Part shown: positions 9,338 to 15,999 of the stretch, piece by piece
Position numbering within the stretch: position 1 is the stretch's first letter
How the letters are laid out: each line of letters begins with the position of its first letter
Assembly: GCA_965661115.1 (NCBI GenBank)
Contig: CBFICO010000031.1
Coordinates: forward strand, 1-21,603
Direction of reading: 5' to 3'
DNA from: UBA6770 sp965661115
GTDB taxonomy: Bacteria; Bacteroidota; Bacteroidia; Flavobacteriales_G; Salibacteraceae
Length of the DNA stretch: 21,603 nucleotides
Program-made: the position numbers and the translations under genes
Notes under the pieces: generated by a model
What the model saw: the letters and a program-made list of their open reading frames with translations, nothing else
The model's database searches: none
What the model was told of the DNA's origin: nothing

Positions 9338-9946
9338 ATGAAACAATTTGCATTAGCAGTAATTTTACTTCTAACATCAATCTCTTATTTGAGTGCTCAA
9401 GAAAAATGGGAACTCAAAAAAAACAAGAACTCTGTTCAAGTATGGACTAAAGATGCACCCGGCTGGGACTTACGTCAATACCGCGCAATTTGCCAAATAA
9501 ACGCCAACGCTAAAGACGTGTATGAGTTCATCCTTAATTGGGAAAAACGCCTAGACTGGTATTCTGACCTTTCTTATTGTAAACAACTCCACAAAAAAGG
9601 CGAATCTGAGTTTATTATTTACGAAGTATATAAAGCTCCTTGGCCAGTGGATGATAGAGACGTGGTTAGTAAAGTTATGTGCATGCAAGAAGAAGATGGC
9701 AGCTATCTTATTCAATTTTCTGTTTTACCGAATTACATTCCTAGAAACAATGATTATGTGCGCATAGAAAAAGCAATTGGCACCACAAGAGTTAAGCAAT
9801 TAGACCAAAACACTGTGGAGGTTACCATGACTGCCAAATCAAACACAGGAGGCGAAATTCCCGAATGGATAGCAAATATGTTTATTGAAGGTAGCCCGTT
9901 TACGAGCTTAAGTAATTTGAAAAAGGTGTTTGAAGAGCAGAACTAG
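9338..9946 (+). CDS. Secreted START-domain (lipid-binding fold) protein
   Basis: This 202-residue protein has an N-terminal signal peptide (residues 1-20, hydrophobic core LAVILLLTSI, likely cleavage after YLSA) and then one START-like domain covering the rest. The START pattern shows in WELKKNKNSVQVWTKDAPG, VYEFILNWEKRLDWYSDL, EVYKAPWPVDDRDVV and the C-terminal helix FTSLSNLKKVFEE. START domains bind lipids or other hydrophobic molecules in a deep cavity; the ligand here is unknown. The signal peptide has no lipobox cysteine, so a soluble periplasmic location is inferred. It lies 17 bases after the yqeY-like gene, at the end of the dcw transcription unit. Its stop codon overlaps that of the convergent kbl in the shared bases CTAG. 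Confidence 0.88.
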   Translation: MKQFALAVILLLTSISYLSAQEKWELKKNKNSVQVWTKDAPGWDLRQYRAICQINANAKDVYEFILNWEKRLDWYSDLSYCKQLHKKGESEFIIYEVYKAPWPVDDRDVVSKVMCMQEEDGSYLIQFSVLPNYIPRNNDYVRIEKAIGTTRVKQLDQNTVEVTMTAKSNTGGEIPEWIANMFIEGSPFTSLSNLKKVFEEQN

Positions 9947-11133
9947 CTAATTACCCCTAGCTCCTTGCCTACTTTATTAAAAGCAGCTATTGCCTTATCA
10001 AGATGAGACTTATCGTGAGCAGCACTCAGCTGAACGCGAATTCTAGCTTGACCTTTTGGAACAACCGGATAAAAGAATCCAATAACATAAATACCTTCCT
10101 CGAGCAATTTATTGGCAAAAGTTTGAGACAATGCTGCATCGCCTAACATTATTGGCACAATGGCACTTTCGCCATCTTTATACTCTAACCCAGAGGCTTT
10201 AATTCCTTCTTTGAAATAGTTTACGTTCCTCTCCAATTTATCGCGCAATTCTGTTGATTCACTCAACAAATCAAACACGGCATTGCTAGCACCAACAATA
10301 CTTGGAGCTAGAGAGTTTGAAAATAAATAAGGACGCGAACATTGGCGAAGGATATCGATAATCTCTTTTCTACCTGAAGTAAAACCACCCATTGCACCAC
10401 CAAGTGCTTTTCCGAGTGTACCCGTAATGATATCCACTCGGCCAATAACATTTTTAAGTTCAATGGTACCTTTTCCCGATTTACCTATAAAACCAGTTGC
10501 ATGACATTCGTCAACCATAACAAGGGCGTTGTATTTATCAGCTAAATCACATATTTTATCCAACTGAGCAACGTAACCGTCCATAGAAAACACTCCATCA
10601 GTAACTATGATTTTAAAACGGGCACCTGAAGCCGCTTTCAATTGCTCCTCCAAATCGGCCATATCATTGTTTGCATAACGGTAGCGAGCCGCTTTACACA
10701 GCCGCACACCATCAATAATTGAAGCGTGGTTCAATGAATCAGAAATAATAGCATCTTCAGCGGTTAAGAGAGGCTCAAAAACACCTCCATTGGCATCAAA
10801 AGCAGCAGCGTACAAAATGGTATCTTCTGTACCTAAAAAGTTTGCAATTTTTTGTTCCAGCTCTTTGTGAATATCTTGAGTTCCACAAATAAATCGAACA
10901 GAAGACATACCAAAGCCGTGCGAATCTAGAGCCTTATGAGCAGCTTCAATCACCTTAGGGTGAGACGATAAGCCTAAGTAATTATTAGCACAGAAATTTA
11001 TCACTTCCTCACCAGTTGAAACCTTTATCACCGCACCTTGTTCAGTAGTAATAATGCGTTCTTTTTTATAAAGACCATCTGCTTCTATTTGACTCAACTC
11101 AGCCTGTAAGAGCTCTTTTAATTTTCCGTACAT
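9943..11133 (-). CDS. kbl: Glycine C-acetyltransferase (2-amino-3-ketobutyrate CoA ligase)
   Basis: Kbl is a PLP-dependent alpha-oxoamine synthase that splits 2-amino-3-ketobutyrate with CoA to glycine and acetyl-CoA, the second step of threonine breakdown by threonine dehydrogenase. The 396-residue length equals the family norm. Visible features are CANNYLGLSSHP (48-59), the substrate region FICGTQDIHKELE (81-93), VDECHATGF (207-215) with the cofactor-contacting Asp208 and His211, and the PLP-binding Lys242 in GTLGKALGG (238-246). The close relatives BioF, HemA and serine palmitoyltransferase are less likely because length and the GTQDIHKELE and AIVPIMLGD stretches fit Kbl. No tdh gene is adjacent. 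A TAnnTTTG element lies 20 bases upstream. The stop overlaps that of the START gene. Confidence 0.94.
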   Translation of the reverse strand: MYGKLKELLQAELSQIEADGLYKKERIITTEQGAVIKVSTGEEVINFCANNYLGLSSHPKVIEAAHKALDSHGFGMSSVRFICGTQDIHKELEQKIANFLGTEDTILYAAAFDANGGVFEPLLTAEDAIISDSLNHASIIDGVRLCKAARYRYANNDMADLEEQLKAASGARFKIIVTDGVFSMDGYVAQLDKICDLADKYNALVMVDECHATGFIGKSGKGTIELKNVIGRVDIITGTLGKALGGAMGGFTSGRKEIIDILRQCSRPYLFSNSLAPSIVGASNAVFDLLSESTELRDKLERNVNYFKEGIKASGLEYKDGESAIVPIMLGDAALSQTFANKLLEEGIYVIGFFYPVVPKGQARIRVQLSAAHDKSHLDKAIAAFNKVGKELGVIS

Positions 11134-11153
11134 AACATTTGTTTTAAGAAGGT

Positions 11154-11161
11154 CAAAAATA
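11154..11161 (-). promoter_or_regulatory. Putative -7 element of the kbl promoter
   Basis: Read on the minus strand this is TATTTTTG, an exact match to the Bacteroidota -7 consensus TAnnTTTG, ending 20 bases before the kbl ATG. No clear TTTG -33 box is present at the usual spacing, so confidence is moderate. It lies just beyond the last recognisable part of the decayed cysC gene. Confidence 0.45.
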
Positions 11162-11179
11162 ATCGTTAGTTCAATTTTA

Positions 11180-11634
11180 TCACACGGACATTAAATCTAA
11201 TTTCTGATTTAAACCTACAAAAGCTAACTGCGCAATATACTCGCGCTTGCTTTTTTATACCACCCTTTTGTATCCCGCTTTTCACATTGTTCTACACTGG
11301 CATTTACATACACCTAAACAGTATTGTTTCGCCCAATTATATGTTTTATGAGATTACGAGAAGAATTTGAAGGAGTTATAAACGCGGACAATACCACTAA
11401 TCCAGCATCTGTCATTAATGCTGCTATCTCTGCAGCCCTTCTAAGATTCTCTTCACGATCAGCCGGAGAAAACCCTAAATCCTTATTAATTCCCGTTCTT
11501 AATTTATCGCCAACTAAGACGTAAACCGAAATACTCTTCTCTCTTAGCTTGCTTGCTAAAGCATTGGCAACTGTTGATTTTCCAGCACCTTAAAGGCCCG
11601 AAAACCATACCACAAAAGGGTTATGAATCTTCAT
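11180..11634 (-). pseudogene. cysC: Decayed adenylylsulfate (APS) kinase gene, cysC-like
   Basis: On the minus strand, reading from ATG 11634 gives MKIHNPFVVWFSGL, then a TAA stop at 11592-11590 (codon 15), then GAGKSTVANALASKL. This is the APS kinase P-loop (GL.GAGKST) with a stop in place of the usual serine; TCA to TAA is one base change. The same frame continues with GDKLRTGINKDLGF, ADREENLRRAAEIA and DAGLVVLSAFITP, all typical of CysC, to a second stop, TAG at 11316-11314 (codon 107). It then resumes with VYVNASVEQCEKRDTKGWYKKA, where intact CysC has a nearly identical stretch. After codon 129 (about 11248) a frameshift is needed; the third frame gives REYIAQLAFVGLNQKLDLM before TGA at 11182-11180. 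The last 40 or so residues of a normal 200-residue APS kinase are missing. At least three lesions make it non-functional. It is not coupled to cysD or cysN here. Confidence 0.88.
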
Positions 11635-11660
11635 TTTCTTCAAATCTTTAGAATACAATC

Positions 11661-11697
11661 AATTCGAGCTAACGAATTTATTTGAATTACGAGCTAA
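11661..11697. repeat. Short imperfect direct repeat upstream of the cysC remnant
   Basis: Two copies of a 12-13 base unit, AATTCGAGCTAA (11661-11672) and AATTACGAGCTAA (11685-11697), lie between the gdhA terminator and the first codon of the cysC remnant. The second copy carries one extra base. No function can be assigned; it may be a relic of the regulatory region of the dead gene. Confidence 0.4.
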
Positions 11698-11716
11698 ATC
11701 AGATAACACTATGCAC

Positions 11717-11745
11717 AAAAAAAGGGGCATTTGCCCCTTTTTTTT
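11717..11745 (-). terminator. Rho-independent terminator of gdhA
   Basis: The segment is A7-GGGGC, loop ATTT, GCCCC-T8: a 12-bp perfect stem with a GC-rich top and four-base loop. It begins 22 bases past the gdhA stop. Because A and T runs flank both sides it could act in both directions, but the only gene ending here is gdhA on the minus strand. It also separates gdhA transcription from the cysC remnant. Confidence 0.9.
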
Positions 11746-11767
11746 AATTATCTAAAAATCTAGCTTG

Positions 11768-13126
11768 TTACACTACACCTTGTGCCATCATTGCATCAGC
11801 AACTTTAATAAAGCCTGCAACGTTTGCTCCAGTTACGTAATCAACGTATCCGTCTTCACGTGTTCCGTACTTAACACAATCTGAGTGAATAGATTTCATA
11901 ATGTTTCTCAACTTTTCATCTACCTCTTCACGAGTCCAGTTGTAACGCATTGAGTTTTGACTCATTTCTAAACCAGAAACTGCAACACCGCCAGCGTTTG
12001 ATGCTTTGCCTGGAGAGTACAAAATTTTATTTTGCTCAAATAAGTGCATAGCTTCTGGTGTACAAGGCATGTTTGCACCCTCGGTAACTGCCATTACGCC
12101 ATTATCAATTAATGTTTGTGCATCTTCTTCTTGCAATTCGTTTTGCGTTGCACAAGGCAAAGCAATATCGCAACCAATTCTCCATGGTTTTTCACCTGGG
12201 AAGAATTCTACATCATCATAATTGTCTGCTATTTCTTTTACTCTACCTCTTCTTACATTTTTAAGATCTTGAATAAAATCAAAATGCTCTGAATGAAATC
12301 CATTTGGTGCGTACACGAATCCTGAAGAATCAGAAACAGTCACTACTTTACCTCCAAGGTGTATAACTTTCTCGAGAGCATATTGAGCTACGTTTCCAGA
12401 TCCAGAAATAACTACTTTCTTACGTTTAACTTCATTACCCTTAGTTTCTAGCATGTTTTGAGTAAAGTACACCGCACCATAACCAGTAGCTTCAGGTCTA
12501 ATTAATGACCCTCCAAACTCTAATCCTTTTCCGGTAAGTACTCCTGTAAATTCGTTTCTTAGTCTTTTGTATTGACCAAACATGAAACCAATTTCACGGC
12601 CACCAACACCTATATCTCCAGCAGGAACGTCTGTATTTGGTCCAATATGACGACTCAATTCTGTCATAAAGCTTTGGCAAAAACGCATTACCTCGTTATC
12701 CGATTTTCCTTTTGGGTTAAAATCAGCGCCACCTTTACCACCGCCCATTGGCAGAGTTGTTAAGCTATTTTTAAATACTTGCTCAAATGCTAAGAACTTA
12801 AGAATACTCAAGTTAACACTTGGGTGAAATCTAAGCCCACCTTTGTATGGACCTATTGCAGAGTTCATTTCAATTCTAAAACCTCTGTTTACTTGAACAT
12901 TTCCTTTGTCATCTGTCCATGCTACTCTAAACATAATTACCCTTTCCGGTTCAGCAATTCGATCTAAAATCCTAGCTGCTTTGTACTTTGGATTTTCTTC
13001 AATAAAAGGAATAACTGTTTCAGCTACCTCCCTTACCGCTTGCAAAAACTCAGGTTGATGAGCGTCTCTTTTGCCAACAGACTCCATGAATTCATTCACT
13101 TGAGCCTCGTAGTTTTTATTTGCCAT
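11768..13126 (-). CDS. gdhA: NADP-type glutamate dehydrogenase
   Basis: This enzyme interconverts 2-oxoglutarate plus ammonium and glutamate and is the hexameric 450-residue class (452 here). The glutamate-binding region KGGLRFHPSVN is at residues 95-105, the catalytic Lys131 in PMGGGKGGADF, and the catalytic Asp171 in PAGDIGVGGREIG. The dinucleotide-binding glycine motif SGSGNVAQYA is at 241-250. The second-strand end SDSSG (265-269) is the form found in NADP-preferring enzymes, so an assimilatory role is inferred. The ATG start gives the family's usual N-terminus. The gene is monocistronic: a strong terminator follows, and a TAnnTTTG element lies 30 bases upstream. Confidence 0.96.
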   Translation of the reverse strand: MANKNYEAQVNEFMESVGKRDAHQPEFLQAVREVAETVIPFIEENPKYKAARILDRIAEPERVIMFRVAWTDDKGNVQVNRGFRIEMNSAIGPYKGGLRFHPSVNLSILKFLAFEQVFKNSLTTLPMGGGKGGADFNPKGKSDNEVMRFCQSFMTELSRHIGPNTDVPAGDIGVGGREIGFMFGQYKRLRNEFTGVLTGKGLEFGGSLIRPEATGYGAVYFTQNMLETKGNEVKRKKVVISGSGNVAQYALEKVIHLGGKVVTVSDSSGFVYAPNGFHSEHFDFIQDLKNVRRGRVKEIADNYDDVEFFPGEKPWRIGCDIALPCATQNELQEEDAQTLIDNGVMAVTEGANMPCTPEAMHLFEQNKILYSPGKASNAGGVAVSGLEMSQNSMRYNWTREEVDEKLRNIMKSIHSDCVKYGTREDGYVDYVTGANVAGFIKVADAMMAQGVV

Positions 13127-13156
13127 TTTATATTTAACAGGTTATTAAAAGTGAAG

Positions 13157-13164
13157 CAAAAATA
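13157..13164 (-). promoter_or_regulatory. Putative -7 element of the gdhA promoter
   Basis: On the minus strand this reads TATTTTTG, an exact TAnnTTTG match, 30 bases before the gdhA ATG. A TTG lies 27 bases further upstream, wider than the usual 19-21, so the -33 box is uncertain. The element falls inside the T-rich tract of the terminator of the preceding lipoprotein gene. Confidence 0.4.
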
Positions 13165-13171
13165 AATAAAA

Positions 13172-13194
13172 TTGAAGGGTGGAATCACCCTCAA
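13172..13194 (-). terminator. Probable rho-independent terminator of the PKD lipoprotein gene
   Basis: On the minus strand, TTGAGGGTG, loop ATTC, CACCCTTCAA forms a stem of nine pairs with one bulged T. It is followed directly by the T-rich run TTTTATTTATTTTTG. It begins 35 bases past the lipoprotein stop and before the gdhA start, where a terminator is expected. Confidence 0.65.
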
Positions 13195-13229
13195 CAACTG
13201 CCTTAATCGCAAATAAAATTAGCCCCTAA

Positions 13230-14195
13230 TTACCTAACTAAAAGTGTGGATTCTGTGTAAGATTCCTTGGTAAAATACACGGGTTTAAAGTTATAGACCT
13301 TGCGCTCGTAGCTATATGCAATAACTTTGGTAATGTACTCTCCAGGAGTAAGTTTTAGAATGTCTGCTTCTGTAAATGCAACACCACTAAATCCGCCTTC
13401 CGTCGTTTTCTCCAATATGGCATCTCCAACCGCAGCTGCGCTTTCAATTCTAAACATAACAGAATCTGCAAGCAATATTGGATCCTTTACCCTTAGGCTA
13501 TATATAGTATCAATTGATTTTACCAATACTTTAGGAGAAACAATGGCAGATATTTCCGGGAATTCTATCGAGCCAATATTTTCAACAATAGTTGGGAAAT
13601 TATTTCCACCTTCAGCCACCCATCGTAATCCTTCTTTAAAGTACCATGATGAATCTAAGCTATGATAACTGTATGTATTATCCGAATTGTTATTCAATAC
13701 AATTCCATTAACTTTTACTTCACCAACCGACACAAAAAAGTTTGAAGTATCGTACATTGTTACTAACGCGCTTGCTTTAATTTCAGTTAATACATCGGGG
13801 GTAATAACATCAAATTCATATCTGTTTCTAGCATAGAAATACCCTTCAGCATCCAGAAAAGTTGGGTAATCTTCAATAGCTTCTCTATCCGCATCGTCGA
13901 TTACAACATCATAAGTAAAGGTGTTTGCCCCCCCTTCATTTTCTACAGTCAAGGTAACTGTGTAAGTTCCACCAGCTAGGTATCGGTGAGTTGGACTTGT
14001 TTCATCTGAAACGCCTCCATCACCAAACTTCCAGTTAAGCCTAGTAATCTGACCTGCTGATGTATTGGTAAAATGAACAATTCCACCATTTTCTTGCTTA
14101 AATATAAAATTGGCTCGTGGTGGTTTTGTTTTACAACCAACCAACGCTGAAACCAGCACAATTAATAAAGAAAACCTTAGGCTTAACAATTTCAT
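13230..14195 (-). CDS. PKD-domain lipoprotein of unknown function
   Basis: The 321-residue product begins with a lipoprotein signal peptide (MKLLSLRFSLLIVLVSALVG, lipobox LVGC, Cys21), so it should be lipid-anchored in the envelope. One PKD domain follows at about residues 27-98, with the typical run LNWKFGDGGVSDETSPTHRY and GGTYTVTLTV. PKD domains are Ig-like folds that bind carbohydrate or protein partners or act as spacers. The remaining 220 or so residues (beginning DREAIEDYPTFLDAEGYF) are strand-rich, and I do not recognise them. I chose ATG at 14195 because it starts the signal peptide directly; an upstream in-frame ATG (14219) would add eight polar residues. The gene stands alone, divergent from prs, and is followed by a probable terminator. 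Confidence 0.83.
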   Translation of the reverse strand: MKLLSLRFSLLIVLVSALVGCKTKPPRANFIFKQENGGIVHFTNTSAGQITRLNWKFGDGGVSDETSPTHRYLAGGTYTVTLTVENEGGANTFTYDVVIDDADREAIEDYPTFLDAEGYFYARNRYEFDVITPDVLTEIKASALVTMYDTSNFFVSVGEVKVNGIVLNNNSDNTYSYHSLDSSWYFKEGLRWVAEGGNNFPTIVENIGSIEFPEISAIVSPKVLVKSIDTIYSLRVKDPILLADSVMFRIESAAAVGDAILEKTTEGGFSGVAFTEADILKLTPGEYITKVIAYSYERKVYNFKPVYFTKESYTESTLLVR

Positions 14196-14342
14196 ATTCA
14201 CATTCTGAAATGGACTCATTCGGCGGTAAAATTAGCATTTTTTGAAAGCCAATTTTTGTCGAATTTTAATATGACAGTGATGGTATTCTATGCACCTTTG
14301 ATTATCAGCTGGTTAAAGCTTAAAAAGCACTTTGAAAATATG

Positions 14343-14374
14343 TTGTTTTTTAACGCTGAAATTATCTACATTTG
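14343..14374 (+). promoter_or_regulatory. Bacteroidota-type promoter of prs
   Basis: A TTG at 14343-14345, a 21-base spacer and TACATTTG at 14367-14374 match the Bacteroidota -33/-7 pattern (TTG or TTTG, N19-21, TAnnTTTG). Transcription would start about 7 bases further on, giving a leader of about 17 bases before ATG 14398. This also shows that the ATG-like extension starting at 14332 is not the gene start. Confidence 0.7.
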
Positions 14375-14388
14375 CAGCCCAATTTTTT

Positions 14389-14394
14389 GGAGGT
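14389..14394 (+). promoter_or_regulatory. Strong Shine-Dalgarno sequence of prs
   Basis: GGAGGT lies three bases before ATG 14398 and supports that start. Bacteroidota genes usually lack such a site, and the other genes in this window mostly have none, so it stands out. The spacing is shorter than the usual 5-9 bases. Confidence 0.6.
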
Positions 14395-14397
14395 AAA

Positions 14398-15330
14398 ATG
14401 TCATCACACGTAAAAATATTTGCAGGTAGCGCGTCAGAAGATTTAGGCAAGAGTATTGCTGCAGCTTCTGGATCCTCGATGGGTCAGGTTACTATGCTAA
14501 GATTTAGCGACGGAGAATTCCAACCCTCTTTTGAAGAGACTGTTCGTGGTGATTCGGTTTTTATCATTCAAAGTACCATGCCTCCTTCCGATAACTTAAT
14601 GGAGTTATTGTTAATGGTAGATGCCGCAAAAAGAGCTTCAGCAAAAGAAATTATTGCAGTAGTACCTTACTTTGGTTTTGCCAGACAAGACAGAAAAGAC
14701 AAGCCACGTGTAGCAATCGGGTCAAAACTTGTTGCTAATATGTTATCCGCTGCTGGCATAACAAGAATCATCACCATGGATTTGCATGCAGATCAAATTC
14801 AAGGATTCTTTGAAGTTCCCGTAGATCATCTTTATGCAAGTTCAATTTTTATCCCATATCTAAAAACGTTGGATTTGGATAATGTGATTATTGCTGCGCC
14901 AGATACAGGTGGAACCAAAAGAGCAAACTCTTATGCTAAATTTTTAGATTGTGGTTTAGCAATTTGTTACAAGCAAAGAAAAAGAGCAAATGAAGTGGCT
15001 GACATGACTGTTATTGGTGATGTAGAAGGTAAAGATGTTGTGTTGGTTGATGATTTAATCGACACCGCTGGAACACTTACCAAAGCAGCTGACATGATGT
15101 TTGATCATGGAGCTAAATCGGTTAGAGCTTTGATAACACATCCAGTATTAAGCGGACCTGCTTATGAAAGAATCGAAAACTCCAAACTAACCGAATTGGT
15201 GGTAACTGACACCATTCCATTAAAACAGCAATCAGATAAAATTCGCGTACTTACTGTGGCGGATATATTTAGTAATGTAATAGAAAACGTAATTCATAAA
15301 AAATCAATTAGTTCGCACTTTTTGATTTAA
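14398..15330 (+). CDS. prs: Ribose-phosphate pyrophosphokinase (PRPP synthetase)
   Basis: Prs makes PRPP from ribose 5-phosphate and ATP, feeding purine, pyrimidine, NAD, histidine and tryptophan synthesis in the cytoplasm. The 310-residue length is standard for class I. Visible are FSDGEF (36-41), the flexible-loop region PYFGFARQDRK (90-100), the metal-binding DLHADQIQGFF (128-138) and the PRPP-binding loop VLVDDLIDTAGT (215-226). ATG 14398 is chosen over the in-frame ATG 14332 because the promoter and Shine-Dalgarno site lie between them and the protein then starts at the usual place. It heads the unit prs-rplY-pth and is divergent from the PKD lipoprotein gene. Confidence 0.97.
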   Translation: MSSHVKIFAGSASEDLGKSIAAASGSSMGQVTMLRFSDGEFQPSFEETVRGDSVFIIQSTMPPSDNLMELLLMVDAAKRASAKEIIAVVPYFGFARQDRKDKPRVAIGSKLVANMLSAAGITRIITMDLHADQIQGFFEVPVDHLYASSIFIPYLKTLDLDNVIIAAPDTGGTKRANSYAKFLDCGLAICYKQRKRANEVADMTVIGDVEGKDVVLVDDLIDTAGTLTKAADMMFDHGAKSVRALITHPVLSGPAYERIENSKLTELVVTDTIPLKQQSDKIRVLTVADIFSNVIENVIHKKSISSHFLI

Positions 15331-15346
15331 ACAACAATAGTTAAAG

Positions 15347-15991
15347 ATGGAAGCAATTGCTATTAAAGGATCAGCAAGAAACGCTGTAGGTAAAAAAGAA
15401 TCAAAGTCTTTAAGAAAAGAAGGAATGGTTCCTTGTGTTATCTATGGTGCAAATGAGCCTTTTCATTTTCAAGTGGACGAAAGACAATTTAAAGGATTGA
15501 TTTACACACCAAACGTATATGTAGTTACCGTTGATATTGATGGTACTGAGTACACTACTTACCTAAAAGACATTCAATTTCACCCAGTAACTGAGCGTGT
15601 TTTACATGCAGATTTCTTTGCACCTAAACCAGGTCAGGAAGTAAGCCTTAAAATTCCTGTTAGAACTACTGGTAATGCTATTGGTGTTATGAATGGTGGA
15701 CGTCTTAGAATACCTCAAAGAAAAATTACTGTAAAAGGTTTATTGGAAAATATTCCTGATGCTGTTTCAATTGAAATATCTAATCTTAGAATTGGTCAAG
15801 GAGTGAGAATTGGTGAGTTGTCTATTGACGGTGTAGAATTTACAGATTCTCCAAATAATTACGCTGTATTCATCAAAACTGCTCGTGGAGCTGTTGACGA
15901 AGGTGAAGAAGACGAAGAAGGTGAAGAAGGTGAAGAAGGTGCTGAGGCTGCTGCTGAAGGTGCTGAAGCTCCTGCAGCTGAAAACGCGTAA
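15347..15991 (+). CDS. rplY: Large ribosomal subunit protein bL25 (Ctc form)
   Basis: bL25 binds 5S rRNA in the large ribosomal subunit. This is the long Ctc/TL5 type: an L25 domain at about residues 3-90 (GSARNAVGKKESKSLRKEG; VIYGANEPFHFQV) and the extra beta domain at about 97-180 (GNAIGVMNGGRLRIPQRKITV; LENIPDAVSIEISNL). A low-complexity acidic and alanine tail, residues 185-214, follows and is common in Bacteroidota bL25. The ATG lies 16 bases after prs, and pth starts 8 bases after its stop, so the three genes are probably one operon, an arrangement (prs-ctc-pth) known in many bacteria. Confidence 0.97.
   Translation: MEAIAIKGSARNAVGKKESKSLRKEGMVPCVIYGANEPFHFQVDERQFKGLIYTPNVYVVTVDIDGTEYTTYLKDIQFHPVTERVLHADFFAPKPGQEVSLKIPVRTTGNAIGVMNGGRLRIPQRKITVKGLLENIPDAVSIEISNLRIGQGVRIGELSIDGVEFTDSPNNYAVFIKTARGAVDEGEEDEEGEEGEEGAEAAAEGAEAPAAENA
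15899..15981 (+). repeat. Low-complexity Glu/Gly/Ala-coding tract in rplY
   Basis: Imperfect tandem units of the kind GAAGGTGAAGAA followed by GCTGAAGGTGCT encode the acidic tail of bL25. Such tracts can change length by slippage. The opposite-strand open frames here are artefacts of the repeat. Confidence 0.6.
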
Positions 15992-15999
15992 CACAAGTT

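Noticed and set aside
11324..11524. 66-codon open frame on the plus strand
   Set aside because: It lies antisense to the cysC remnant, whose translation matches APS kinase; the plus-strand product has no recognisable features.
14332..14397. N-terminal extension of prs from ATG 14332
   Set aside because: The promoter -7 element and Shine-Dalgarno site fall inside it, and the extra residues do not resemble PRPP synthetases.
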